Shown here: positions 37,086 to 46,555 of the stretch, in pieces | How positions within the stretch are numbered: position 1 is the first letter of the stretch | Layout: each line of letters opens with the position of its first letter | Assembly: GCF_013369335.1 (NCBI RefSeq) | Contig: NZ_SZQJ01000007.1 | Location: 62,001 to 126,000, forward strand | Source: Vibrio sp. JPW-9-11-11 | GTDB taxonomy: Bacteria > Pseudomonadota > Gammaproteobacteria > Enterobacterales > Vibrionaceae | Length of the DNA: 64,000 nucleotides | Direction of reading: 5' to 3' | Made by a program: the position numbers and the translations under genes | The notes under the pieces: generated by a model | The model's input: the letters and a program-made list of their open reading frames with translations, nothing else | What the model was told of the DNA's origin: nothing | The model's database searches: none

Positions 37086-39455
37086 ATGGACACTCTAACA
37101 AAAAATATGCAGCAAGCAGAAATACTCTCACTGGCCGAGCGGTTAATCCCCGCTTACCACGCACAAGATTTTGAGTTTCTCCTCGGTCAAATGACAGAGG
37201 GCGAACCACCGTCGGTTAAGATATTGGTTAAGATGGAACTCAACCGCATCATGGCGCCATGCACTAAACCAATCGACCTGCGTGGCCGCGTCAAAGGCGA
37301 GTGTCGCGAGTATGAACTAGACGGTATCAAGCATTGGTTAGATGATGTCGCCTTTAATGCTTATCACAAGAACACTCGCAAATTTGGCGGTTATACAGAA
37401 GGGGTTTGGGAAGCCCTGTGTAACACTCACAACAACTTCCGCGTTATGCAAAAACGTGGCAAACCACTCGGCTCTGAAGTTAACCCCAATAGCTCGGGTG
37501 GACTCGATGTCGAAGCGATCAATTTGGGCTATGACCTCAAGCGACGTGAAAACCGCCTCAAACTCTGTTCCCAAATCGAACTCCAACTCGCCAACGGCCA
37601 AGTCATTCATGGTGTTACGGTCGACCTCTCACCGTCAGGCGCTAAAATTAAAGTCCCGTCGTCATTTAACTATAAGTTAGGTGAAATCATTGAAGTCAAA
37701 TTGGTCGAGCTTAAAAAAACCGTCGAGATAGACGGCATTCAAGACTCGATCCCTTATCGCATTGTTGGAATCGATGAATCTTATGAAAATGACGCGGTTA
37801 AATTTCTACGCTTGTTAAAGCTCGGTGCCAGCAATGTGATTGAGTTGGTCATTGCGCATGTATTAAACAACGATAACCAAAAAGCACGCCACGACAATCA
37901 GGATAAGATCATTCGCGCCCGTTCGAGGGGATTTGAACATACCTACCTCAAGCATACCTGTAACCTACCGGTTTTTTTTAGTGGTAACGAACTTAAACTA
38001 GCGTTGATGACAGAAAACAACTTGCCCATCTGGCAATACTGGCACGACGAACGTAACCAACAAGCCCTAAGTAGCCTATTTCATTCCCAGCGCATGGCGC
38101 AACTCACCGCTCCTGGCATGCGCGGTAGTAATAATGTGATCTACTCGTTCACTCACGAGCATAAAGATAAAACGCTATTTTTCTCGATGATGATGCCCGA
38201 GGCGACTCGAGAGCAGCGACAGCTGTTTTGGCATATCGGCGCCAAAAAAGAGAGTTGGAAGGCATTTCGCCTATCGGTGTTTGAGTTATCTGACGGGGAG
38301 CGCCAAGCATTGGCCGAGCACGCCAATGAGTTAAACCTCAAAACCGATAGCTTAACGCATTGCGGAATACTGCAAGAAATCGCAGACGTTTCTAGCCGCC
38401 AAGATTATCTTTTGACCGATAAACCGCGCTTGGCAAGCAGCGAGCTCAACCGCTTTCGTCACGCGCGCAACCCAGACAGCAACCCCGCCTGTATCTATTT
38501 TGATGCCCAGTCAAGACGTAAAGAACCCCGCTATCAGTTTAAATCGCCAGTGGATTTATTGCAGAGCAATGGCGTGGTATTAGAGGGGTTTAGTCTCGAT
38601 ATATCTAAACACGGTATTAGCCTCGCTCTCAACTCGCCGTGTTCTTTGAAAGCAGGAGAGAGTTGCACGCTCAATTTCAAAGAGCTCCAGCTCTACGACA
38701 AAAAGCTGCCGCTCAATGAAGTGCCCTATACGGTTGTACGAATTAGTCCTAGTGGTAAACAGCTACAACTGGCGATTGTCGAAGAGAGCCAGATCATGCG
38801 CACCATTGCATTCTTCGGCAAATTAATCGAACACAACCAAGATAAACTCATCGCCAAACAAGAGTTACTCCCTAGCAACGAACTACTAGAAGGGTTGCAT
38901 GACATTTTGCTGGATAAAATGGTTAGCTCGCCGCTTTACGTCGAGAAAAAAGCGGGTGGCCTGAGGCCCAAAGCGATTGGAGTCAACTACCCACTCAAAC
39001 CGTATCTCGCGATTCTAGCCAAGCTAGGCGATGAAAAAAGCTTCTCACTGGCCCCTATTTATAAAGGGCGAACCAACACTCTGCTTGCGCAGCCAATGAA
39101 ACGCATCCAAGGAGCGGTTCCTCAATACCATGAGCTCTATTTAACCGCGGTCAAGTTTGGTACCCGTATACAATCAGTTGAAACCAAACTCAGTAGTGAT
39201 TTTGAGAGCCTCAAAGAACGTCTGTTGTTCGTTAAAAAGGCACAAGCTATGGGTGAGTTTTACGCCATTCGTATCTGCAGCGCGCCCGTTTTTGACCCAA
39301 TAACCGCACTGGTTCGAAAAGATCTTAACGAGTTAACTCAGATCAGCATGCATCAAGCACGTAGCCTCGAAAAAGAGATGATGAGTATCGTCGGATATGG
39401 AGAACTGACCGACATTACAGAAGAGGTATTAATACGTTTAGAGCTTACCCGGTAG
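37086..39455 (+). CDS. Double-PilZ c-di-GMP binding protein (PlzC-like)
   Basis: This 789-residue protein carries two PilZ motifs: RxxxR at 153-157 with DLSPSG at 180-185, and RxxxR at 478-482 with DISKHG at 505-510. Both keep the residues that bind c-di-GMP. The rest is unrecognised. Size and position between radA and serB fit V. cholerae PlzC. No membrane segment is seen, so it is probably cytosolic. It could read out c-di-GMP made by cyclases such as the one at 9.8 kb; this link is inference. Confidence 0.88.
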   Translation: MDTLTKNMQQAEILSLAERLIPAYHAQDFEFLLGQMTEGEPPSVKILVKMELNRIMAPCTKPIDLRGRVKGECREYELDGIKHWLDDVAFNAYHKNTRKFGGYTEGVWEALCNTHNNFRVMQKRGKPLGSEVNPNSSGGLDVEAINLGYDLKRRENRLKLCSQIELQLANGQVIHGVTVDLSPSGAKIKVPSSFNYKLGEIIEVKLVELKKTVEIDGIQDSIPYRIVGIDESYENDAVKFLRLLKLGASNVIELVIAHVLNNDNQKARHDNQDKIIRARSRGFEHTYLKHTCNLPVFFSGNELKLALMTENNLPIWQYWHDERNQQALSSLFHSQRMAQLTAPGMRGSNNVIYSFTHEHKDKTLFFSMMMPEATREQRQLFWHIGAKKESWKAFRLSVFELSDGERQALAEHANELNLKTDSLTHCGILQEIADVSSRQDYLLTDKPRLASSELNRFRHARNPDSNPACIYFDAQSRRKEPRYQFKSPVDLLQSNGVVLEGFSLDISKHGISLALNSPCSLKAGESCTLNFKELQLYDKKLPLNEVPYTVVRISPSGKQLQLAIVEESQIMRTIAFFGKLIEHNQDKLIAKQELLPSNELLEGLHDILLDKMVSSPLYVEKKAGGLRPKAIGVNYPLKPYLAILAKLGDEKSFSLAPIYKGRTNTLLAQPMKRIQGAVPQYHELYLTAVKFGTRIQSVETKLSSDFESLKERLLFVKKAQAMGEFYAIRICSAPVFDPITALVRKDLNELTQISMHQARSLEKEMMSIVGYGELTDITEEVLIRLELTR

Positions 39456-39464
39456 CACTAAAGT

Positions 39465-39492
39465 AAAAGCGAGGCTTGCGCCTCGCTTTTTC
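39465..39492 (+). terminator. Terminator after the PilZ gene
   Basis: AAAAGCGAGGC pairs with GCCTCGCTTTT and is followed by more T. It may also act for serB from the other side. Confidence 0.88.
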
Positions 39493-39493
39493 A

Positions 39494-40474
39494 TTATGCT
39501 TTGGGTTTGAGGCTGACTCGTTTCTGTTTGACTAACAGCGCAGACAAAATACAAATGATTCCGCCCAGCCCTGCATAGCGAACCGCACTTTGCGCCGCTT
39601 GCTCGACTTTAGGCTTGGCATGATACGCAATACCTAAGCCGGCTGCTTTCATCATCACCAAGTCATTCGCACCATCGCCCACGGCAATGGTATTGTGAGG
39701 TTCAATCTCAAACTGCTCAGCAAGCTGTACCAAAATATCCGCTTTGGCTTGTGCACAAACCACATCACCAATCACTTGACCGGTCAGTTTACCCTCTACG
39801 ATCTCTAACTGATTTGATTGAGCATGATCTAAGCCGAGTAACTGTTGCAGATGATCAGAAAAGTAGGTAAAACCACCCGAGGCAATTGCCGTTTTCCAAC
39901 CGAATAACTTGAGTGTAGCTATTAGCTCAGGTAAATCTGGCATGAGGGGCAAGGCATTTCGGACTTGCTGCAAAATAGACTCATCCGCCCCTGCTAACTG
40001 ACTCACTCGCTGGCGCAAGCTTTGTTCGAAGTCGAGCTCGCCCTGCATTGCCCGCTCCGTGACTTCAGCCACCTCATCCCCTACACCTGCAAGCTTAGCA
40101 AGCTCATCGATACATTCGATTTGAATCGCGGTAGAGTCCATATCAAGCACAATGAGGCCCGGCTTTGAAAGCTCTGGAACATCATTCAAGGCCGAATAAT
40201 CAAGTTCAAGCGCTTGGAGAATTTCTTCATGTTGCTCGGTGAGTTCACCCGCCATCAGCGCCACTTCATAGTCGCCGACTTTCCAAACATCCACGATGGC
40301 GTTGTAGCCACCCACATAAAAGTCGATATCTTCAAATTGGCTTGGGCAAAGGTAGCGGCCAAACACGACCCAGCCCGCGGCAGATTTATCGAATTGTGTG
40401 GCTAAACGTGTTTCTGGTAAGCGGTTATTTAGGGGAATGTGTTTGCGTATTGAAAGAGTCTTTAACGTGTCCAT
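39494..40474 (-). CDS. serB: Phosphoserine phosphatase
   Basis: The 326-residue product has the HAD motif DMDSTAIQIECIDE with Asp111 and Asp113 and the later GDGANDL. It makes serine from phosphoserine. The N-terminal 100 residues are the regulatory-like domain of SerB. ATG 40474 was chosen since AGGA lies ten bases upstream; ATG 40483 is too close to that site. It is divergent from ytjB, as in E. coli. Confidence 0.95.
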   Translation of the reverse strand: MDTLKTLSIRKHIPLNNRLPETRLATQFDKSAAGWVVFGRYLCPSQFEDIDFYVGGYNAIVDVWKVGDYEVALMAGELTEQHEEILQALELDYSALNDVPELSKPGLIVLDMDSTAIQIECIDELAKLAGVGDEVAEVTERAMQGELDFEQSLRQRVSQLAGADESILQQVRNALPLMPDLPELIATLKLFGWKTAIASGGFTYFSDHLQQLLGLDHAQSNQLEIVEGKLTGQVIGDVVCAQAKADILVQLAEQFEIEPHNTIAVGDGANDLVMMKAAGLGIAYHAKPKVEQAAQSAVRYAGLGGIICILSALLVKQKRVSLKPKA

Positions 40475-40581
40475 GTTGTGCATTTCCTATGAAATCTCTC
40501 AACACGTTAACCTATTGCAATTTATCTGCGCAAGTCTCAATATGCACTAAGGCATAATTAAACTCTCTATTAGGTGGGAAA

Positions 40582-41187
40582 ATGGACTCATCGCTGTTTT
40601 CATTTCGTATCGCCATGAAGGTATTGGGCACGCTTTGCTTGGTGGCAATGGTCGCAACGATTGCAATCAATAGCGTCAAAATCACCAAAGGCAATGAAGA
40701 GATCCAAGCTAACCAGTTAGAAACCCTCACCGACATTCTGATTTCGCAAGCTTCCCTTTCAGCGAGTGATCTCATCGTGGCACAGGATCAAGAGCAGTTA
40801 CTCAAGCTCGCCAATCAGTTAGCGCAAGATGGCTTAGTCGTCGATGCGACCATCTATGATGCCGAAGGGGTTAAACTGGCAGGCAGTGACAACGCCAAAT
40901 CCGTACGCGAGATGCTCGGCTTAGACACGCCACTCCAAACCGCCCGTATTGGCAAGCAGCAGTTGGTCGAGCCTGTCGTTCGCGACAATGCCGTGATCGG
41001 TTTTGTTCGCGTAACGTTTGAAACAGGTAAACTCACCGCCTTCTCTGACCACTACTACCGGAAAAGTGACCGATATATGTATACCATGGTTGGGCTCAGT
41101 TTTATTGCTGGGGTGTTGATTGCGCTAATCTTCAGGCGTAAACCGACGCAGCGAAAAGGCGAGAACTTATTGCTCAAAGATGTATAG
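40582..41187 (+). CDS. ytjB: YtjB/AhpA family membrane protein
   Basis: This 201-residue protein has an N-terminal helix (about 11-32), a periplasmic domain and a C-terminal helix near 163-184 followed by RRKPTQRKG. It belongs to the SMP (YtjB/AhpA) family and is encoded opposite serB in the conserved arrangement. Its function is poorly known. The AGGTGG ribosome site is good. Confidence 0.9.
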   Translation: MDSSLFSFRIAMKVLGTLCLVAMVATIAINSVKITKGNEEIQANQLETLTDILISQASLSASDLIVAQDQEQLLKLANQLAQDGLVVDATIYDAEGVKLAGSDNAKSVREMLGLDTPLQTARIGKQQLVEPVVRDNAVIGFVRVTFETGKLTAFSDHYYRKSDRYMYTMVGLSFIAGVLIALIFRRKPTQRKGENLLLKDV

Positions 41188-41205
41188 CGAGAGGCAAGAT
41201 GATGT

Positions 41206-41237
41206 AAGGGTTGGCAAGTGCGCAACCCTTTTCTTTT
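41206..41237 (+). terminator. Terminator of ytjB
   Basis: AAGGGTTG (41206-41213) pairs with CAACCCTT (41223-41230) and TTCTTTTC follows. Confidence 0.78.
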
Positions 41238-41323
41238 CGAATCAATGAACGCTTATGGCCAATAAACTGGCCAACAACGCCACCGCAATGGTCTCTCAAC
41301 GCTACGATGAAGGGTTGATAGTG

Positions 41324-42043
41324 TTACTCTTCATCGCCAAGCAAAACGGAATCGAGAGCGATGATCATCATATCGTTGAAGGTAGTTTGGCGCTCATCTG
41401 AGGTCGTTTGTTCACCCGTTTTAATGTGATCTGATACCGTACAGATGGTTAGCGCTTTGGCGCCGTACTCAGCACAAACGCCGTAAATGCCTGCAGCTTC
41501 CATTTCAACGCCAACAATACCGTATTTGTCCATCACCTCGAACATCTCTGGATCTGGCGTATAGAAAAGCTCTGCTGAGAACAAGTTGCCGACTTTCACT
41601 TCGATGCCTCGTGCTTTTGCGGCCTCTTCTGCTGCACGCACCATTTTGTAATCAGCGATGGCGGCAAAGTCATGACCTTTAAAGCGGATACGGTTCACTT
41701 TGGAGTCTGTACACGCGCCCATGCCAATCACAACGTCGCGCACTTTAATGTCTTCGCTAACGGCACCGCAGCTCCCCACACGGATGATCTTTTTCACGCC
41801 AAAATCTTTGATGAGCTCTGTGGCGTAAATGGAACATGATGGGATACCCATACCGTGGCCCATTACAGATACCTGACGGCCTTTGTAAGTCCCCGTGAAA
41901 CCGTACATGTTACGTACGTCACATACCTGTACAACATCTTCTAGGAACGTTTCCGCAATGTATTTTGCACGTAGTGGGTCACCCGGCATTAAAACAACAT
42001 CTGCGAATGCACCCATTTCTGCGTTGATATGTGGAGTTGCCAT
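41324..42043 (-). CDS. deoD: Purine nucleoside phosphorylase DeoD-type
   Basis: The 239-residue product begins [26 protein letters not shown] and includes [11 protein letters not shown], the DeoD signature. It splits purine nucleosides with phosphate. ATG 42043 has AAAGGAAAG upstream; a longer frame to 42088 lacks family support. It is the last gene of the deo cluster. Confidence 0.97.
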   Translation of the reverse strand: MATPHINAEMGAFADVVLMPGDPLRAKYIAETFLEDVVQVCDVRNMYGFTGTYKGRQVSVMGHGMGIPSCSIYATELIKDFGVKKIIRVGSCGAVSEDIKVRDVVIGMGACTDSKVNRIRFKGHDFAAIADYKMVRAAEEAAKARGIEVKVGNLFSAELFYTPDPEMFEVMDKYGIVGVEMEAAGIYGVCAEYGAKALTICTVSDHIKTGEQTTSDERQTTFNDMMIIALDSVLLGDEE

Positions 42044-42082
42044 GATTTCTTTCCTTTTCTTAATCGGATAAAAGTGAGCGGT

Positions 42083-42116
42083 AAACAAAAGAATAGAGGG
42101 ACATGCCCTCTATTCA
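42083..42116 (-). terminator. Hairpin between deoB and deoD
   Basis: AATAGAGGG pairs with CCCTCTATT, and CTTTTGTTT follows on the minus strand. It may attenuate transcription into deoD or mark mRNA processing. Confidence 0.5.
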
Positions 42117-42132
42117 ACGTGTTCAATTCGGA

Positions 42133-43353
42133 TTATAGGAAGTTTTTACCGTAATCCATTGGCGAGGTACCAAAATAGCTTGCTAGCGTTTGACCAATAT
42201 CGGCAAAACTTTGGCGAAGACCCAGTGAGCCCGCGGGTACCTTATTGCCGTACACAATGACGGGGATATGTTCACGAGTATGGTCTGTACCAGGCCAAGT
42301 TGGGTCACAGCCATGGTCTGCAGTTAGGATAAGCACGTCATCCTCTTGCATCATCTCCATCACCTCATGGATACGGCCATCGAAGTACTCTAACGCAGCT
42401 GCGTAGCCCGCGACGTCACGACGGTGTCCATAAGCGGAATCGAAGTCTACAAAGTTGGTGAACACAATCGTGTTGTCACCCGCCTGTTCAATCGCCTCCT
42501 TGGTGGCTTCAAATAGCGCAGGAATTCCGGTCGCTTTAGTCTTCTTGGTAATACCACAACCAGCGTAGATATCAGAGATCTTGCCAATCGAGTGTACCTG
42601 TCCGCCTTTTTCATCGACAAGCTTCTGTAGCACTGTCGCTGAAGGTGGTTCAACCGAGAGATCGCGACGGTTACCGGTACGCTCAAACTGGCCTTTACCT
42701 GGACCAACAAATGGGCGTGCGATAACACGGCCGATATTGTAATCTTCTAGCTCTTCACGTGCGATTTGACATAGGTCTAGCAAGTTTTGTAGACCAAAGG
42801 TCTCTTCGTGACAAGCAATTTGGAATACCGAGTCTGCAGAGGTGTAGAAGATTGGCATTCCCGTCTTCATATGCTCTTCGCCTAAATCATCGAGGACTTG
42901 AGTACCCGACGCGTGGCAGTTACCGAGGAAACCATCAAGGCCAGCACGCTCTAGAATGCGGTCTGTCAGCTCTTTCGGGAAGCTGTTAGTTTTATCTGTG
43001 AAGTATCCCCAATCAAACAGTACCGGAACACCCGCAATCTCCCAGTGGCCAGACGGAGTATCTTTACCTGAAGAAAGCTCAGCAGCGTGACCGTATGCAC
43101 CAATGATTTCAGCGTCGGCATCAAGGCCTGGAGCAAAACGGCCTGTAGACTCTTTGTGCGCCATCGCCAAACCCAGTTTAGAGAGGTTTGGCAGACGAAG
43201 TGGACCACTACGCTCTGCGTTATCGGCCAAGCCTTGGTCACACTGTTCGGCAATGTGACCTAAGGTATCAGAACCAACGTCACCAAACTTATCGGCATCC
43301 GCACTGGCGCCAATCCCAAATGAGTCTAGTACTAAAATAAATGCTCTTTTCAT
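42133..43353 (-). CDS. deoB: Phosphopentomutase
   Basis: The 406-residue product matches DeoB from [20 protein letters not shown], with the metal ligand Asp in LDSFGIG, through [18 protein letters not shown]. It interconverts (deoxy)ribose-1- and 5-phosphate. It lies between deoA and deoD in the deo cluster. Confidence 0.97.
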   Translation of the reverse strand: MKRAFILVLDSFGIGASADADKFGDVGSDTLGHIAEQCDQGLADNAERSGPLRLPNLSKLGLAMAHKESTGRFAPGLDADAEIIGAYGHAAELSSGKDTPSGHWEIAGVPVLFDWGYFTDKTNSFPKELTDRILERAGLDGFLGNCHASGTQVLDDLGEEHMKTGMPIFYTSADSVFQIACHEETFGLQNLLDLCQIAREELEDYNIGRVIARPFVGPGKGQFERTGNRRDLSVEPPSATVLQKLVDEKGGQVHSIGKISDIYAGCGITKKTKATGIPALFEATKEAIEQAGDNTIVFTNFVDFDSAYGHRRDVAGYAAALEYFDGRIHEVMEMMQEDDVLILTADHGCDPTWPGTDHTREHIPVIVYGNKVPAGSLGLRQSFADIGQTLASYFGTSPMDYGKNFL

Positions 43354-43491
43354 TGCTTTCTTCCTTTAACTGGCCGAGAACAAATGCTCAATCGACCAAT
43401 TTAATTACCATTACTTAACTCAAAGCGGTTGAGCAAACAGCGAAGAATGCCGCCGCCCAACTGTATTGAGTACCCATCAGGTATGATGGGA

Positions 43492-44820
43492 TTAAATATC
43501 TTCGGCGCGAATCTGACGATAAACCTCAGGAGTTGGTGTGTACTCACCACCTACGCTGATCGCCTTTTTAAGTGCATCTGCCGCTTCTTGCCACTGCTCT
43601 TCACTGCGAGCATGGATAACCGCCAGTGGCTTGTCATTAGACGCTTGCTCACCTAAGCGGATGAACTGATCAAAACCAACCGCATAGTCAATTGGGTCTG
43701 ACGCGACACGGCGACCACCACCCATAGCAACGACAGCCATACCAATTGCTCGAGTATCCATCGCAGAAACAACGCCAGTTTCATCGGCATAAACCGGTTT
43801 AACGATTTCTGCTTTCTCAAGGTAGTTGTCGTAGTTTTCAACGAAGTCTGCTGGGCCACCGAGGCCTGCCACCATCTTACCGAAACACTCAGCGGCTTTA
43901 CCATTGTCCAGAACTTCCATCAGCTTCGCACGCGCCTCTTCCGTACTGTCTGCCAGCTTACCCAGAACCAACATTTCCGCGCACGACGCAAGTGTCACTT
44001 CAAGAAGGCGAGGATTACGGTATTCACCAGTCAAGAACTGAACCGCTTCACGCACCTCAACCGCGTTACCCGCAGATGAAGCGAGAACTTGGTTCATATC
44101 GGTCAGAATGGCCGTAGTTTTCGTCCCCGCACCATTGGCAACGGCAACGATAGACTTAGCCAGCTCTTCAGACGCTTCGTAAGTTGGCATGAATGCGCCA
44201 GAGCCGACTTTTACATCCATAACCAGTGACTCAAGACCAGCAGCCAGTTTCTTTGACAGAATCGATGCGGTGATCAGTGAGATGTTATCGACTGTCGCTG
44301 TAATATCACGAGTTGCGTAAACACGCTTATCCGCAGGGGCAAGATCGCCAGTTTGACCAATAATGGCAACACCTGCGTCTTTAGTCACATCACCAAACAC
44401 CTCATTGGTTGGGGTGATGTTGTAGCCTGGAATGGACTCCAGCTTGTCGAGTGTACCGCCCGTATGTCCAAGACCACGGCCAGAGATCATCGGCACAAAG
44501 CCACCGCATGCCGCGACCATAGGGCCAAGCATGAGTGAAGTGACGTCACCGACACCACCGGTTGAATGCTTATCCACGATTGGGCCGCCAAACTCTTTGT
44601 GGCTCCAGTCAATCACCATACCGGAATCACGCATAGCACACGTCAATGCAATACGTTCTGGCATGGTCATTTCATTGAAAAAGATCGCCATGGCAAAGGC
44701 TGCAATTTGACCTTCAGAGACAGTGTTATCAGCAACACCTTGGATAAAAAAGTTAATTTCTTCGGCTGTTAGGACTTCGCCGTCACGTTTTTTACGAATA
44801 ATTTCTTGGGGTAAGTACAT
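43492..44820 (-). CDS. deoA: Thymidine phosphorylase
   Basis: The 442-residue product carries the [17 protein letters not shown] signature. It converts thymidine to thymine and deoxyribose-1-phosphate. I chose ATG 44820 because [15 protein letters not shown] is the family start; an extension to 44886 is unsupported. A 138-base gap to deoB holds an imperfect CCCATCA hairpin. Confidence 0.97.
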   Translation of the reverse strand: MYLPQEIIRKKRDGEVLTAEEINFFIQGVADNTVSEGQIAAFAMAIFFNEMTMPERIALTCAMRDSGMVIDWSHKEFGGPIVDKHSTGGVGDVTSLMLGPMVAACGGFVPMISGRGLGHTGGTLDKLESIPGYNITPTNEVFGDVTKDAGVAIIGQTGDLAPADKRVYATRDITATVDNISLITASILSKKLAAGLESLVMDVKVGSGAFMPTYEASEELAKSIVAVANGAGTKTTAILTDMNQVLASSAGNAVEVREAVQFLTGEYRNPRLLEVTLASCAEMLVLGKLADSTEEARAKLMEVLDNGKAAECFGKMVAGLGGPADFVENYDNYLEKAEIVKPVYADETGVVSAMDTRAIGMAVVAMGGGRRVASDPIDYAVGFDQFIRLGEQASNDKPLAVIHARSEEQWQEAADALKKAISVGGEYTPTPEVYRQIRAEDI

Positions 44821-44933
44821 TAGATCCTCCCATGCTTTGAATAGCAAGGTTGTAAGGTAAAGAGGTAATGTGGAGCAGCGAATCACTGCCCCACCAAACA
44901 GACTTTTCTTTTATCTACTCTCAAACGAGAGAA

Positions 44934-45710
44934 TTAGTATGCTGCTGGATCAGCAGTCTCGTCTGTCACTTCTAATGTATTGAGTAAGTTCGTCAGCAAG
45001 CTTGATGCGCCGAAACGGTAGTGACGAGCATCAACCCAGTTATCACCGAGAATTTCATCAGCCATTGCCAAGTACGCTTGCGCATCTTCAGCGGTGCGCA
45101 CGCCACCCGCAGGTTTGAAACCAACTGTTTCTGCAACGCCCATATCGCGAATCACTTCTAGCATCATGCGCGCGTATTCTGGCGTGGCGTTTACTGGCAC
45201 TTTACCCGTTGAAGTTTTGATGAAGTCAGCGCCTGCTTTGATACAAATTTCAGATGCTTTCTTGATTAGCGCTTCTTCTTTTAGCTCACCCGTTTCGATG
45301 ATCACTTTAAGAAGAATGTCACCACATGCTTCTTTACATTGCTTAACAAGCTCGAAACCCACCTCTTCGTTACCGGCCATTAGCGCACGGTAAGGGAACA
45401 CCACGTCGACTTCATCTGCGCCATAAGCCACAGCAGCTTTAGTTTCAGCAACAGCGATGTCGATGTCGTCGTTTCCGTGTGGGAAGTTAGTAACAGTCGC
45501 AATGCGAATGTCTGGTGTACCTTGCTCACGAAGTGTCTTCTTAGCAATAGGAATAAAGCGAGGGTAAATACAGATGGCAGCTGTGTTACCTACCGCTGAT
45601 TTTGCGTCATGACATAGTGAAATAACTTTCGCGTCAGTGTCGTCATCATTCAGCGTAGTTAGGTCCATAAGTTTTAGTGCACGTAGTGCTGCTGCTTTTA
45701 AATCGCTCAT
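44934..45710 (-). CDS. deoC: Deoxyribose-phosphate aldolase
   Basis: The 258-residue product has the Schiff-base lysine motif [10 protein letters not shown]. It splits deoxyribose-5-phosphate into acetaldehyde and glyceraldehyde-3-phosphate. A strong GGAG site precedes the start. The upstream 260 bases hold a palindrome but no clear gene. Confidence 0.97.
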   Translation of the reverse strand: MSDLKAAALRALKLMDLTTLNDDDTDAKVISLCHDAKSAVGNTAAICIYPRFIPIAKKTLREQGTPDIRIATVTNFPHGNDDIDIAVAETKAAVAYGADEVDVVFPYRALMAGNEEVGFELVKQCKEACGDILLKVIIETGELKEEALIKKASEICIKAGADFIKTSTGKVPVNATPEYARMMLEVIRDMGVAETVGFKPAGGVRTAEDAQAYLAMADEILGDNWVDARHYRFGASSLLTNLLNTLEVTDETADPAAY

Positions 45711-45745
45711 TTCTATCTCCGATCAATATTCAAAAAAGTTACGGC

Positions 45746-45763
45746 TCTGAACCCATGTTCAGA
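45746..45763. repeat. Palindrome upstream of deoC
   Basis: The arms TCTGAAC and GTTCAGA are separated by four bases, 36 bases before deoC. It may be an operator or RNA hairpin. Confidence 0.4.
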
Positions 45764-45970
45764 ACGGCAGTCATTTATGAACGGACTTGGTTCCTTGAAG
45801 ACTCGGCATATACAGCGAAAATATGCCAATTGCTATCCCTGTCACCGCACAGTACCAGTTTGGTCTATGGCACAACAATCTGCGATTGCGGTGTCTAACG
45901 TATATGGACAAAAGCCCAAGCAACTCAACGTTGCAGCCAACGACAATAATACTCCTTGTATTCACTATCG

Positions 45971-46141
45971 CTAGCTAAAAAACTTTTCAATAATCCATTG
46001 ATAAGTTATGCCACCTAAGTAAACGCCAACAATGCCCATAATGCCTGATAAAACGGGCGGGGCAGGGATTGGCAACTTAATGGCGGAAAACAGGACTCCA
46101 ACGACAAAACCCGCAAGGGTGGCGAGGATAACTTCATTCAT
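45971..46141 (-). CDS. XapX domain small membrane protein
   Basis: A 56-residue protein starts at ATG 46141 and contains two hydrophobic segments around the conserved SAIKLPIPAPPVLSGI-type stretch with LPIPAPPVLSGIMG. This matches the XapX/DUF1427 family, often found near nucleoside genes. It lies 260 bases upstream of deoC and is transcribed toward it. Its function is unknown; it may help in nucleoside uptake or metabolism. Confidence 0.85.
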   Translation of the reverse strand: MNEVILATLAGFVVGVLFSAIKLPIPAPPVLSGIMGIVGVYLGGITYQWIIEKFFS

Positions 46142-46555
46142 GAGTTTTACCCTACTTTCTATACTTATATACAGTATAGATATTTGTCGCAGAACTGTAG
46201 TGGCTCATAAAGCGCAAACGGTTTGTATCTCAAAAAAGATTCTGTTCAACGTTTGCGCGGATTCACCCATTGCAAACGCTATGTGTTTGGTTGTCTGAAC
46301 CGAGTACAGACATTGTTTGAGTACTTAACTCAATCAAAGCCAAGTCATTCCCGTTTTCAAAATAATTAATGCGAGAGTAAGGCAACAAGGATTCGAATCA
46401 CCGGGGGACTTAGCTCGCTAAGTGACTGGGGTGAGAAACCTAGGTTAACGCAGCTGTCGCGCTAAATACGCAGAAAACGAAAAAGCCCCGTAGCACACAA
46501 CGTGTGACTACGGGGCTTTATAAAACGGCGTCTATATAATCTTTCGCTTAATCAA
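46142..46555. promoter_or_regulatory. deo/xapX control region between xapX and nupC
   Basis: This 414-base gap has no gene. A palindrome CTATACT-N7-AGTATAG spans 46159-46179. A LacI-family-like site GCAAACGGTTTGT is at 46214-46226, and inverted CGTTTGC and GCAAACG lie at 46250-46256 and 46272-46278. A further inverted repeat TTGAGT-N5-ACTCAA is at 46317-46333. CytR or PurR binding is plausible. Confidence 0.5.
46482..46520 (-). terminator. Terminator of nupC
   Basis: AAAGCCCCGTAG and CTACGGGGCTTT form a long stem with an inner CACAC/GTGTG extension, followed by T on the minus strand. Confidence 0.9.

Noticed and set aside
46159..46174. LexA box before xapX
   Set aside because: The left half is CTAT, not CTGT, at the most conserved position, and xapX-deo is not a known SOS target. 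I kept it only as an unassigned palindrome.
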